Assembly (NCBI GenBank): GCA_964460185.1
Contig: CAYWTM010000135.1
Location: 1 to 8,124 of the forward strand
Length of the DNA: 8,124 nt
DNA from: JAVJPJ01 sp040217295
Lineage (GTDB): Bacteria > Pseudomonadota > Alphaproteobacteria > Rhodobacterales > Rhodobacteraceae
Direction of reading: 5' to 3'
Positions 1 through 6,501 of the stretch are shown piece by piece. The translations under genes and the position numbers were made by a program. Each line of letters opens with the position of its first letter. Position 1 is the first letter of the stretch. Under the pieces are notes generated by a model. That model saw only the letters and a program-made list of their open reading frames with translations. It was not told the DNA's origin and ran no database searches.

Positions 1-1
1 T

Positions 2-607
2 GCAATTCTCGTTCCCGGCGGGTTTGGCGAACGCGGGACCGAAGGCAAGATCAAGGCCGCCGAATTTGCCCGCACCCGGGGCGTACCATACCTTGGCATC
101 TGCCTGGGAATGCAGATGGCCGTGATCGAAGCGGCGCGCAACCTTGCCGACCTGGGCGATGCAGGATCCGAGGAATTCGACCACGAAGCGGGTAAAAAGC
201 GTTTTACCCCGGTGGTTTACCACCTGAAGGAATGGGTGCAGGGCAATCACAAGGTCAAGCGCAAGCTGGGCGACGACAAGGGCGGCACGATGCGTCTGGG
301 CGCCTATGACGCAGTGCTCAAGTCAGGCTCCAAAGTGGCCGAGATCTATGGGTCGCTCGCCATCGAGGAACGTCACCGCCACCGCTACGAGGTCGATATC
401 AAGTACCGCGATGCGCTTGAGGCGGAGGGCATGGTGTTTTCCGGAATGTCCCCCGATGGCCGCCTTCCCGAAATTGTCGAGGTCAGGGACCATCCATGGT
501 TCGTGGGCGTGCAGTTCCACCCCGAACTGAAATCCAAACCCTTCGCGCCCCATCCGCTGTTCCGGGATTTCGTGCGCGCGGCCAAGGAAAACTCCCGGCT
601 GGTATGA
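2..607 (+). CDS. pyrG: CTP synthase (glutamine-hydrolysing), C-terminal part; 5' end outside window
   Basis: CTP synthase makes CTP from UTP, ATP and glutamine in the cytosol, the last step of pyrimidine nucleotide synthesis. Only about 201 residues are present. The reading frame is open from base 2 and ends at TGA 605-607. The visible part is the class I glutamine amidotransferase domain. It shows a PGGFGERG oxyanion-loop segment near the left edge and the nucleophile elbow GICLGMQMA, with the catalytic Cys codon at 101-103. It also has the CTP-synthase-specific EERHRHRYEV stretch (about 366-396) and the FHPE motif carrying the His (518-520) and Glu (524-526) of the triad. The complete enzyme is about 545 residues with the Cys near 380, so roughly 345 residues of the amidoligase domain lie left of the window. 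The M at 110 is an internal methionine, not the start. The gene converges on the minus-strand aminotransferase 54 bases downstream. Identification is very secure. Confidence 0.97.
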   Translation, partial: AILVPGGFGERGTEGKIKAAEFARTRGVPYLGICLGMQMAVIEAARNLADLGDAGSEEFDHEAGKKRFTPVVYHLKEWVQGNHKVKRKLGDDKGGTMRLGAYDAVLKSGSKVAEIYGSLAIEERHRHRYEVDIKYRDALEAEGMVFSGMSPDGRLPEIVEVRDHPWFVGVQFHPELKSKPFAPHPLFRDFVRAAKENSRLV

Positions 608-661
608 CGACGCTGAAGACCCGCGTGGGTCCGATGCGGACTGCATTCTGGAAACGTCGCG
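608..661. terminator. Possible weak bidirectional terminator between convergent genes
   Basis: This 54-base gap lies between the stop codons of pyrG (+) and the aminotransferase (-). It holds two short perfect inverted repeats that share bases. GACCC/GGGTC (618-622 with 627-631) has a 4-base loop, and GTCCG/CGGAC (629-633 with 637-641) has an ATG loop. Only one can form at a time, and neither is followed by a T-run on either strand. The convergent position argues for a terminator, but stems of 5 bp are weak evidence in GC-rich DNA. Confidence 0.3.
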
Positions 662-1870
662 CTACTCTGCGGCCCGGACAGTTGAAACCATCACTTCGTC
701 ACGGATGATCGACGCGATCAACCGGACGTCGTCCTGGGAAAACGTCAGCGGCAGGCGCATGTCGATCAGCCCGGCCAGAATGCGGTCTGTCCTTGGAAGA
801 CGCTGCGGCGGGGCGTAGCGCCAGCTGTCATAGCGCGAGGTGAAGGCCACGGGTTCCGCTGCGCCGAACCATTTCAGCTCGACACCACGTTTGGCGCAGG
901 CGTCGATCACGGTCTTGATCATGTCGGGCCCGGCACCCGGCATCAGGAATTGGAACGATGATCCGACGATCTGTTCCGCGTCGGGGCGCTCTATGATCTG
1001 CAATCCTGGCGTGTTGCGCAGCCCCTCTTCCAGGGTCCGGTACAAGATGTTCCACCTGTCGACCTGCCCGGGCAGGTCGCGCAGCTGCGGACGCAGGATC
1101 GCGGCCCTCAGATGGTCCATCCGGCCAGATACATTGGGCGTATCATACTTTACATTTTCGAACCTATCCACAGGGGCTCCGGCACTATGTTTGCCGAAAA
1201 GCATGTAGCTTCCCGACAAAACGGTGGCCTTGGCCATGATGTCCGGGTCATCGGTCACCAACAGCCCGCCCTCCCCGGAATTCATGTGTTTGTAGGTCTG
1301 TGTCGAATAGCATCCGACCACCCCATGCCGCCCGGACGGCACGCCGCGCCAGCCCGCACCCATCGTGTGGGCGCAATCCTCGATCACGTGCAGCCCGTGG
1401 GCCCGGGCCACGTCCATCAGGCGATCCATATCGCATTGATGCCCACGCATATGGCTGAGCAAAAGGACCGTGGCACCGGTCGATGACGCTTTCGACGCAA
1501 GATCATCCAGGTCGATCGTCAGGTCGATTGTGGTTTCCACGAAAACCGGTTCTGCGCCCACCGACGCGATGGCGCCCGGCACAGGCGCGAGCGTCCATCC
1601 GTTTGACAAGACCCGGTCGCCAGCCCCGATGCCGACCGCGCGCAGGGCGCAGGCCATCGCATACCCGCCCGATGCGACGGCCAGCGCGTAGGTCGCACCG
1701 GTAAAGGCCGCGAATTCGCGTTCCAGCGCGCTGGTCTCCCCCTCTTCGTCGGGCAACAGGTTGTAGCGATGCAGACGGCCCGTACGCATCACGGCAATGG
1801 CCGCCTCGATCCCGGCCTCGGGGATCGATTCCTGCTGCGTGAAATTTCCGGTGAAAACGCGTTTTTCCAT
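662..1870 (-). CDS. DegT/DnrJ/EryC1/StrS-family PLP aminotransferase, substrate unknown
   Basis: This is a fold-type I PLP enzyme of the sugar-aminotransferase family, whose known members move an amino group from glutamate or glutamine to a keto-sugar nucleotide or related ketone. Numbering from the ATG at 1870 gives 402 residues, normal for the family. It shows an AVASGGYAM segment in the cofactor phosphate-binding region, SHMRGHQCDMD, the PLP-ring Asp in VIEDCAHTMGA, and the Schiff-base Lys (codon 1289-1291, about residue 194) in TQTYKHMNSGEGG. The frame stays open upstream to a TTG at 1906, but that codon has a purine run almost touching it. The ATG opens the recognisable MEKRVF N-terminus although it too lacks a clear Shine-Dalgarno. 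The start is therefore somewhat open. It lies 49 bases downstream of the HAD phosphatase stop on the same strand, so the two probably share a transcript. No sugar-nucleotide or polysaccharide genes flank it, so the substrate cannot be named. Codons around 1141-1220 are unusually AT-rich. Confidence 0.88.
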   Translation of the reverse strand: MEKRVFTGNFTQQESIPEAGIEAAIAVMRTGRLHRYNLLPDEEGETSALEREFAAFTGATYALAVASGGYAMACALRAVGIGAGDRVLSNGWTLAPVPGAIASVGAEPVFVETTIDLTIDLDDLASKASSTGATVLLLSHMRGHQCDMDRLMDVARAHGLHVIEDCAHTMGAGWRGVPSGRHGVVGCYSTQTYKHMNSGEGGLLVTDDPDIMAKATVLSGSYMLFGKHSAGAPVDRFENVKYDTPNVSGRMDHLRAAILRPQLRDLPGQVDRWNILYRTLEEGLRNTPGLQIIERPDAEQIVGSSFQFLMPGAGPDMIKTVIDACAKRGVELKWFGAAEPVAFTSRYDSWRYAPPQRLPRTDRILAGLIDMRLPLTFSQDDVRLIASIIRDEVMVSTVRAAE

Positions 1871-1919
1871 GACAAAGAGGTTTAGGAGCCTTGCCGCACC
1901 CGTCAATCCCCCATGACGA

Positions 1920-2585
1920 TCACCGCAAGAGCGAAGCGATCACATCATCCAGCGCATCGTAGTGATCGATCGTCGCCTCCGGCTCGAGATCGGCAACCCT
2001 GCGCCCCGCAGGCCCGAAGGTCACCAGCACCGAAGGCACACCGGCCGCACGTGCGGTTTCCCGGTCGGTCACCGTGTCGCCGATCAGGCACGCACGCGCA
2101 CGATCCCCGCCGGCACGCCGAACGGCCTCGAAAAACGGGGCTGGATCCGGCTTTCGCGTGGGCAACGTATCGGCCCCGATCATGGAGGCGAAGGCATCGC
2201 GGATCCCCAGCCGTGCCAACAATTGCTCGGCCAGCGCCTCGGGTTTGTTGGTGCAGATACCCACGGCTATCCCGTTGTTTTTCAACCTTTCCACCGCGCT
2301 CATCGCACCAGGATACAGCGTTGTGTGGGTGTCGATCGCCTGCCCATAGGCCGCAAGCAGGATAGGGTAGCCAACCTCGACCATGGCCTCGCCCCCCGGC
2401 AGTTCCATGCGTTCGGCCGCCAAACGCAACATTGCGCGCCCGCCGCGAAAAGCGACCGCATCGTCGGCCCCGTGCCGCAGTTGCGGAGCGTGACCCATCA
2501 CCTGGAGCGCGGCATTTGCGGCGGCGATCAAATCGCCCGCCGTGTCGGCCAGCGTACCATCCAGATCAAAAATCACGCAGCGCAT
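1920..2585 (-). CDS. gph: HAD-superfamily phosphatase, phosphoglycolate phosphatase-like
   Basis: This cytosolic HAD subfamily IA hydrolase probably removes phosphate from 2-phosphoglycolate, a product of oxidised-DNA repair and of oxygenase side reactions. With the start at 2585 it has 221 residues, typical for Gph. All four HAD motifs are visible. Motif I is FDLDGT, with nucleophile Asp7 and acid/base Asp9. Motif II is CTNKPE (Thr112), motif III is RKPDP (Lys145) and motif IV is GDTVTD (Asp170 and Asp174, Mg2+ binding). The long helical cap lies between motifs I and II. An in-frame start at 2681 would add 32 residues lacking HAD features. The ATG at 2585 is preferred because AAAGGA sits six bases upstream and the DLDGT motif then falls at the usual position. 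The gene is divergent from glmU and leads into the DegT aminotransferase. HAD IA substrate calls from sequence are uncertain, and another small sugar phosphate is possible. Confidence 0.88.
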   Translation of the reverse strand: MRCVIFDLDGTLADTAGDLIAAANAALQVMGHAPQLRHGADDAVAFRGGRAMLRLAAERMELPGGEAMVEVGYPILLAAYGQAIDTHTTLYPGAMSAVERLKNNGIAVGICTNKPEALAEQLLARLGIRDAFASMIGADTLPTRKPDPAPFFEAVRRAGGDRARACLIGDTVTDRETARAAGVPSVLVTFGPAGRRVADLEPEATIDHYDALDDVIASLLR

Positions 2586-2713
2586 CGGCAATCCTTTCGG
2601 CATGTTTCCGCCCGTTGGTGTAACAGGCCGTTGGGCAAAGTGAACCCCTGCCCGCTTGCGCCAGACGCGGCCATGGCCCAAAACACCCCGAAACGGAAGA
2701 GAGCAGGCACATC
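2586..2713. promoter_or_regulatory. Divergent intergenic region, promoters for gph-degT (-) and glmU-glmS (+)
   Basis: This 128-base spacer separates two divergent operons and must carry both promoters unless transcription reads in from elsewhere. On the minus strand a loose sigma-70-like pair can be seen: TTCACT (plus 2639-2644), a 16-base spacer, then TACACC (plus 2617-2622), which would start RNA about 25 bases before the gph ATG. On the plus strand the best I find is TTGCGC (2656-2661), 17 bases, CAAAAC (2679-2684), which is poor. Also present are a direct repeat CCGTTGG (2612-2618 and 2628-2634) and a perfect 10-base palindrome GGCCATGGCC (2669-2678), either of which could be an operator or chance. 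The GAGCAGG at 2701-2707 is the likely glmU ribosome binding site. Promoter position is certain only at the level of the whole gap. Confidence 0.45.
2592..2597 (-). promoter_or_regulatory. Ribosome binding site of the HAD phosphatase gene
   Basis: Read on the minus strand this is AAAGGA, six bases before the ATG at 2585. It is the reason for choosing the shorter start over the in-frame ATG at 2603 and the more distant one at 2681. Confidence 0.6.
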
Positions 2714-4090
2714 ATGGCAGAGCTTACGGCACAACGCCCCATCGCGCTGATCGTTCTGGCCGCCGGCCAAGGCACACGGATGAATTCCGAACTGCCCAAA
2801 CCGCTGCACAAACTGGCCGGTGCGCCGCTGATCGCGCATGCCCTGGCAGCAGGCGCATCGCTGGAACCGTCGCGGGTGGTCGTGGTGACGGGTCACGGCG
2901 CCGATGCGGTCGAAAAAGCCGTGGCGGACCTGATGCCGGAGGCCGTCTGCGTCCGGCAGGCCGAACAGCTTGGCACCGGCCACGCCGTGATGCAGGCTCG
3001 CACCGCGCTGGCAGGGTTCGACGGCGATGTCATCGTGCTTTACGCCGACACGCCATTTGTGGCGCCCGAGACACTGGCCGCCATGCGGCTGGCGCGCGCG
3101 CGTCACGACATCATCGTGCTTGGCTTCAGGGCCGCTGATCCGGGTCGGTACGGTCGGCTCGTCCTGAACGGAGACCAGTTGGACCGCATCGTCGAGGCAG
3201 ATGATGCATCACCTGAAGAAAAGTCCATAACAACTTGTAATTCCGGCCTTATGGCGGCGGATTCGGAAACCATTTTGTCGCTTCTGGCCGAGGTTGAGCC
3301 AACCAATGCGGCGGGCGAATACTACTTGACCGATGTGCCGGCGCTCGCAAGGCAAAGGGGCCTCAGCGCCACCGCGATCCTGTGCGACGAATGGGAAACA
3401 CTGGGCATCAATGCGCGTCCCGAACTGGTCGCGGCCGAGGCCGCGTTCCAGGCCCGCAAACGCGCCGAGATGCTGGATGTCGGTGTCGCGATGCCCGCGC
3501 CGGAAACCGTGCATTTCGCATTTGACACCGTTGTGGGGCGCGACGCAGAGATCGAACAGAACGTGGTCTTCGGGCCCGGCGTCACGGTGGAATCCGGCGC
3601 AAGGATCCGTGCCTTTTCCCATCTCGAGGGCTGCCATGTCAGCGCCGGCGCCGTGGTGGGCCCCTATGCCCGCCTGCGCCCGGGCGCCGAGATCGGCAAC
3701 GATGCCCGCATCGGCAATTTCGTGGAAATCAAGGCGGCAGAGATCGGGGAAGGCACCAAGGTCAACCACCTCAGCTATATCGGCGATGCCACGCTTGGCG
3801 ATGGCACGAACGTGGGCGCGGGCACCGTCACCTGCAACTATGATGGCGTGATGAAGCACCACACGACCATAGGCAAAGGCGTGTTCATCGGTTCGGACAC
3901 GATGCTGGTGGCGCCTGTCACGGTTGGCGATCACGCCATGACCGCCAGCGGATCGGTGATCACCCAGGATGTGCCGGAGGGCGCGTTGGCGCTTGGCCGG
4001 GCAAAACAGGTCAACAAAACAGGGCTGGCTGTCAAACTGATGGACCGGCTGCGTGCCATGAAGGCCGCAAGAACGGGCAACAAGGGGTAG
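2714..4090 (+). CDS. glmU: Bifunctional GlcNAc-1-P uridylyltransferase / GlcN-1-P acetyltransferase GlmU
   Basis: GlmU acetylates glucosamine-1-phosphate with acetyl-CoA and then couples GlcNAc-1-P to UTP, giving UDP-GlcNAc for peptidoglycan and lipid A. At 458 residues it has full family length. The N-terminal pyrophosphorylase half (about 1-235) carries LAAGQGTRM (15-23) with PKPLH after it, where Lys29 matches the catalytic Lys. It also has YADTPF with the metal-binding Asp112, the CNSG sugar-binding stretch at Asn176, and EYYLTD. The C-terminal half (about 255-458) is a left-handed beta-helix of hexapeptide repeats with RLRPGA, GNFVEIK, NHLSYIGDA (His352 equivalent to the catalytic base) and GAGTVTCNYDG. 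A purine-rich ribosome site (GAGCAGG, 2701-2707) sits six bases before the ATG. The stop is six bases from glmS. The YAD stretch has Ala where the E. coli enzyme has Gly. Codons around 3200-3240 are unusually AT-rich. Confidence 0.97.
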   Translation: MAELTAQRPIALIVLAAGQGTRMNSELPKPLHKLAGAPLIAHALAAGASLEPSRVVVVTGHGADAVEKAVADLMPEAVCVRQAEQLGTGHAVMQARTALAGFDGDVIVLYADTPFVAPETLAAMRLARARHDIIVLGFRAADPGRYGRLVLNGDQLDRIVEADDASPEEKSITTCNSGLMAADSETILSLLAEVEPTNAAGEYYLTDVPALARQRGLSATAILCDEWETLGINARPELVAAEAAFQARKRAEMLDVGVAMPAPETVHFAFDTVVGRDAEIEQNVVFGPGVTVESGARIRAFSHLEGCHVSAGAVVGPYARLRPGAEIGNDARIGNFVEIKAAEIGEGTKVNHLSYIGDATLGDGTNVGAGTVTCNYDGVMKHHTTIGKGVFIGSDTMLVAPVTVGDHAMTASGSVITQDVPEGALALGRAKQVNKTGLAVKLMDRLRAMKAARTGNKG

Positions 4091-4096
4091 GCGATC

Positions 4097-5908
4097 ATGT
4101 GTGGCATCGTCGGTGTTCTGGGCCATCACGAAGTGGCCCCCATCCTGGTCGAAGCGCTCAAGCGACTGGAATATCGCGGATATGACAGCGCCGGCATTGC
4201 AACGGTGCAAGACGGCCACCTCGACCGCCGCCGCGCGGTGGGCAAGCTTGTCAACCTGTCCGACCGGCTGGTTCACGACCCCCTCGCCGGCAAATCCGGC
4301 ATCGGCCATACCCGTTGGGCCACCCATGGGAGCCCGACCGAGGCAAACGCACATCCCCACCGCGCAGGCCGGGTCGCCGTCGTTCACAACGGCATCATCG
4401 AGAATTACCGCGATCTGCGCGGGCGGGTGGGCCATCGTCAATTCGAAAGCGAGACCGACACCGAAACCATAGCGCAGCTATGCGAGGATTTCATGGATCA
4501 GGGCCTGCCCCCGCGTGAGGCCGCCGCAGAGACCCTGAAATTGCTTGAAGGCGCCTTTGCGCTGGCCTTTCTGTTCGAAGGCGAAGAGGATCTGATCGTC
4601 GCGGCCCGTCGGGGCTCACCGCTTGCCATCGGTCATGGGGAGGGCGAGATGTTCGTGGGCTCCGACGCCATCGCACTGGCACCGCTGACCCACAAGATCA
4701 CCTACCTCGAAGAGGGCGATTACGCCTTTGTGACCCGTGCGGGCGCTGAAATCCGCACCGCCAAAGGCCACATCGCCAACCGGGAAACGCGCACCATCTC
4801 GTCCCAGGCCACCACTATCGACAAGGCCGGCCACAAGCACTTCATGTCGAAAGAGATCTTCGAGCAACCCACCGTTCTGGCCGATTGTCTGGCCCGTTAC
4901 AGCACCGGCGGTCAGGTCACGCTGCCCGAGGGTGATCTGGATTTCACCCAGACCGACCGCATGATCATGGTCGCCTGCGGCACCGCCCACTACGCCTGCC
5001 TGGTGGCGAAATACTGGTTCGAACAGCTGGCGGGCCTGCCATGCGACGTGGATATCGCGTCGGAATACCGTTACCGCGAACCGCCGGTGTCGGACCGGGC
5101 CACGGCGCTTTTCGTCAGTCAGTCCGGCGAAACCGCCGACACGCTGGCCGCCCTGCGCTATACCAGCGAAAAGGCCGCGCGGATCGTGTCGGTCGTGAAC
5201 GTCCCCGAAAGCTCCATCGCGCGCGAGAGCGATCTTGCCCTGCCGATCCTCGCCGGGATCGAGGTGGGCGTGGCCTCGACCAAGGCGTTCATGAACCAGT
5301 TGTGCGTCCTGGCGCACCTGGCCATTCTGGCCGCCCGTCAAAGGGGCCGGATCGATGCCCCGCGCGAGGCCGAGCTTCTGGCGACGCTGAAGACACTGCC
5401 CGGCCTGCTCAATCAGGCGTTGGCGCTCGAACCCGAGATCGAAAAGCGCACACGCCGCCTGGCCGAGGCGCAATCCGTCCTGTTCCTGGGACGCGGCCCG
5501 ATGTTTCCCCTCGCCATGGAAGGGGCGCTGAAACTCAAGGAAATCAGCTATATCCACGCTGAAGGCTACGCCAGCGGCGAACTTAAACACGGGCCCATCG
5601 CGCTGGTCGACAAGACCGTGCCGGTGGTCGTGCTGGCGCCGCGCGACGCGCTCTTCGACAAGACCATATCGAACATGCAAGAGGTTCTGGCCCGCGAAGG
5701 CCGTGTCTGGCTGGTCACCGATACCCAAGGCGCCGAGGCTGCAGGCGACGGTGTGTGGCAACGCCTTGTCCTGCCCGCCATCGATCCGGTCTTTGCGCCG
5801 ATGTTGTATGCCTTGCCCGCGCAACTGATCGCCTACCACACCGCGCTGCACAAAGGCACCGACGTGGATCAGCCTCGCAATCTTGCGAAATCGGTCACGG
5901 TGGAATGA
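4097..5908 (+). CDS. glmS: Glutamine--fructose-6-phosphate aminotransferase (isomerizing) GlmS
   Basis: GlmS converts fructose-6-phosphate and glutamine to glucosamine-6-phosphate, the committed step into amino sugars. At 603 residues it is full length. The class II (Ntn) glutaminase domain starts MCGIVGVLG, where Cys2 becomes the N-terminal nucleophile after Met removal. It continues with RGYDSAGIA (27-35), GHTRWATHG (Arg73), HNGIIEN (96-102) and ESETDTE. Two SIS sugar-isomerase domains follow, with ACGTAHYA (about 293-300), SQSGET (341-346) in the sugar-phosphate loop, VASTKAF, and EGALKLKEISYIHAEGY with ELKHGP. The C-terminus DVDQPRNLAKSVTVE is the family's usual end and includes the catalytic Lys. 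The start is fixed by the obligatory MCGI. AAGGGG at 4082-4087, inside the end of glmU, probably serves as ribosome site. With only six bases to glmU there is no room for a glmS ribozyme leader. Its stop overlaps the next gene. Confidence 0.98.
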   Translation: MCGIVGVLGHHEVAPILVEALKRLEYRGYDSAGIATVQDGHLDRRRAVGKLVNLSDRLVHDPLAGKSGIGHTRWATHGSPTEANAHPHRAGRVAVVHNGIIENYRDLRGRVGHRQFESETDTETIAQLCEDFMDQGLPPREAAAETLKLLEGAFALAFLFEGEEDLIVAARRGSPLAIGHGEGEMFVGSDAIALAPLTHKITYLEEGDYAFVTRAGAEIRTAKGHIANRETRTISSQATTIDKAGHKHFMSKEIFEQPTVLADCLARYSTGGQVTLPEGDLDFTQTDRMIMVACGTAHYACLVAKYWFEQLAGLPCDVDIASEYRYREPPVSDRATALFVSQSGETADTLAALRYTSEKAARIVSVVNVPESSIARESDLALPILAGIEVGVASTKAFMNQLCVLAHLAILAARQRGRIDAPREAELLATLKTLPGLLNQALALEPEIEKRTRRLAEAQSVLFLGRGPMFPLAMEGALKLKEISYIHAEGYASGELKHGPIALVDKTVPVVVLAPRDALFDKTISNMQEVLAREGRVWLVTDTQGAEAAGDGVWQRLVLPAIDPVFAPMLYALPAQLIAYHTALHKGTDVDQPRNLAKSVTVE

Positions 5909-6501
5909 CGCGTCTTGGGCCCGTCGATCTGACCCTGACCGGACGGCATGTCACGCTTGCGCCGCTCTCGCACGACCACGCGGCCGATCTGGCCCGGGCA
6001 AGCCGCGCGGGCGGGATGCACGATCTGTGGTATACCGCAGTCCCTTCGCCCGAGGGCATGAAGGCCGAGATCGACCGCCGCCTTGGCCTGCGCGACCAGG
6101 GACTTATGATCCCCTTCACCCAGATCGACGCCACGGGCCAACCCGTTGGCATGACCACGTACATGAATATCGACCACGTCACCCCGCGCGTCGAAATCGG
6201 ATCGACCTGGATCAGCCCCATCGCCCAGCGTGGCCCCCTCAACACCGAGGCAAAGCGCCTTTTGATCGGTCATGCGCTGGAGGTCTGGGGCTGCCTCGCG
6301 GTGGAGTTTCGCACCCACCGCCTGAACACCCAGTCCCGGCGTGCCATCGAACGGCTTGGCGCGCAGCTCGACGGCATCCTGCGCGCCCATATGCGGATGC
6401 CCAACGGCACGATCCGTGACACCGCCGTCTATTCGATCACCCAGGCCGAGTGGCCGGCCGTGCGTGCCCATCTCGACTGGCAAATCGTGAAACCACGATG
6501 A
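5905..6501 (+). CDS. GNAT-family N-acetyltransferase, RimJ/RimL-like
   Basis: This is a 198-residue GCN5-related acetyltransferase using acetyl-CoA. The acceptor is unknown. The family includes ribosomal-protein N-terminal acetylases and amino-acid or antibiotic acetylases. The layout is RimL-like: an N-terminal beta strand GRHVTLAPLSHDHAADL, a central GSTWISP strand, then the CoA pyrophosphate loop QRGPLN (Gln108 on) followed by helix TEAKRLLIGHALE. After this come EFRTHRLNTQSRRAIERLG and a closing strand with RDTAVYSI. The start is the ATG at 5905, whose last two bases fall in the glmS TGA (ATGA overlap). The frame stays open further upstream inside glmS, but those residues do not look like GNAT sequence. 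There is no well-spaced ribosome site, so translation probably depends on ribosomes finishing glmS. No membrane segment is seen. Family is secure, substrate open. Confidence 0.88.
   Translation: MTRLGPVDLTLTGRHVTLAPLSHDHAADLARASRAGGMHDLWYTAVPSPEGMKAEIDRRLGLRDQGLMIPFTQIDATGQPVGMTTYMNIDHVTPRVEIGSTWISPIAQRGPLNTEAKRLLIGHALEVWGCLAVEFRTHRLNTQSRRAIERLGAQLDGILRAHMRMPNGTIRDTAVYSITQAEWPAVRAHLDWQIVKPR

Noticed and set aside
1871..1906. TTG start at 1906 adding 12 residues to the DegT aminotransferase
   Set aside because: It is a rare start codon with the purine run almost touching it. The ATG at 1870 begins the recognisable protein, though the point is not settled.
2673..2750. Possible 25-codon leader peptide (starts MAQNTPKRKRAG) overlapping the glmU start in another frame
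   Set aside because: It has no ribosome binding site before its ATG, which lies in the GGCCATGGCC palindrome. There is no codon run suggesting attenuation, and it may lie upstream of the transcript start.
4082..4096. glmS ribozyme/riboswitch
   Set aside because: Only six bases separate glmU from glmS, so no leader of the needed length exists. The ribozyme is a feature of Gram-positive glmS.
3209..4441. 410-codon open frame on the minus strand opposite glmU and the start of glmS
   Set aside because: It lies entirely antisense to two textbook genes. Its residues are rich in His, Ala, Gly, Asp and Arg as expected from the mirrored GC-rich codons, and it shows no domain.
4616..5851. 411-codon open frame on the minus strand opposite glmS
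   Set aside because: It is a shadow of glmS codon bias, with low-complexity Gly/Arg/Gln/His composition, no motif and no ribosome site.
5755..5904. N-terminal extension of the GNAT gene into glmS
   Set aside because: The extra 50 residues read as out-of-frame glmS sequence and do not resemble a GNAT N-terminus. The ATG at 5905 gives normal length.
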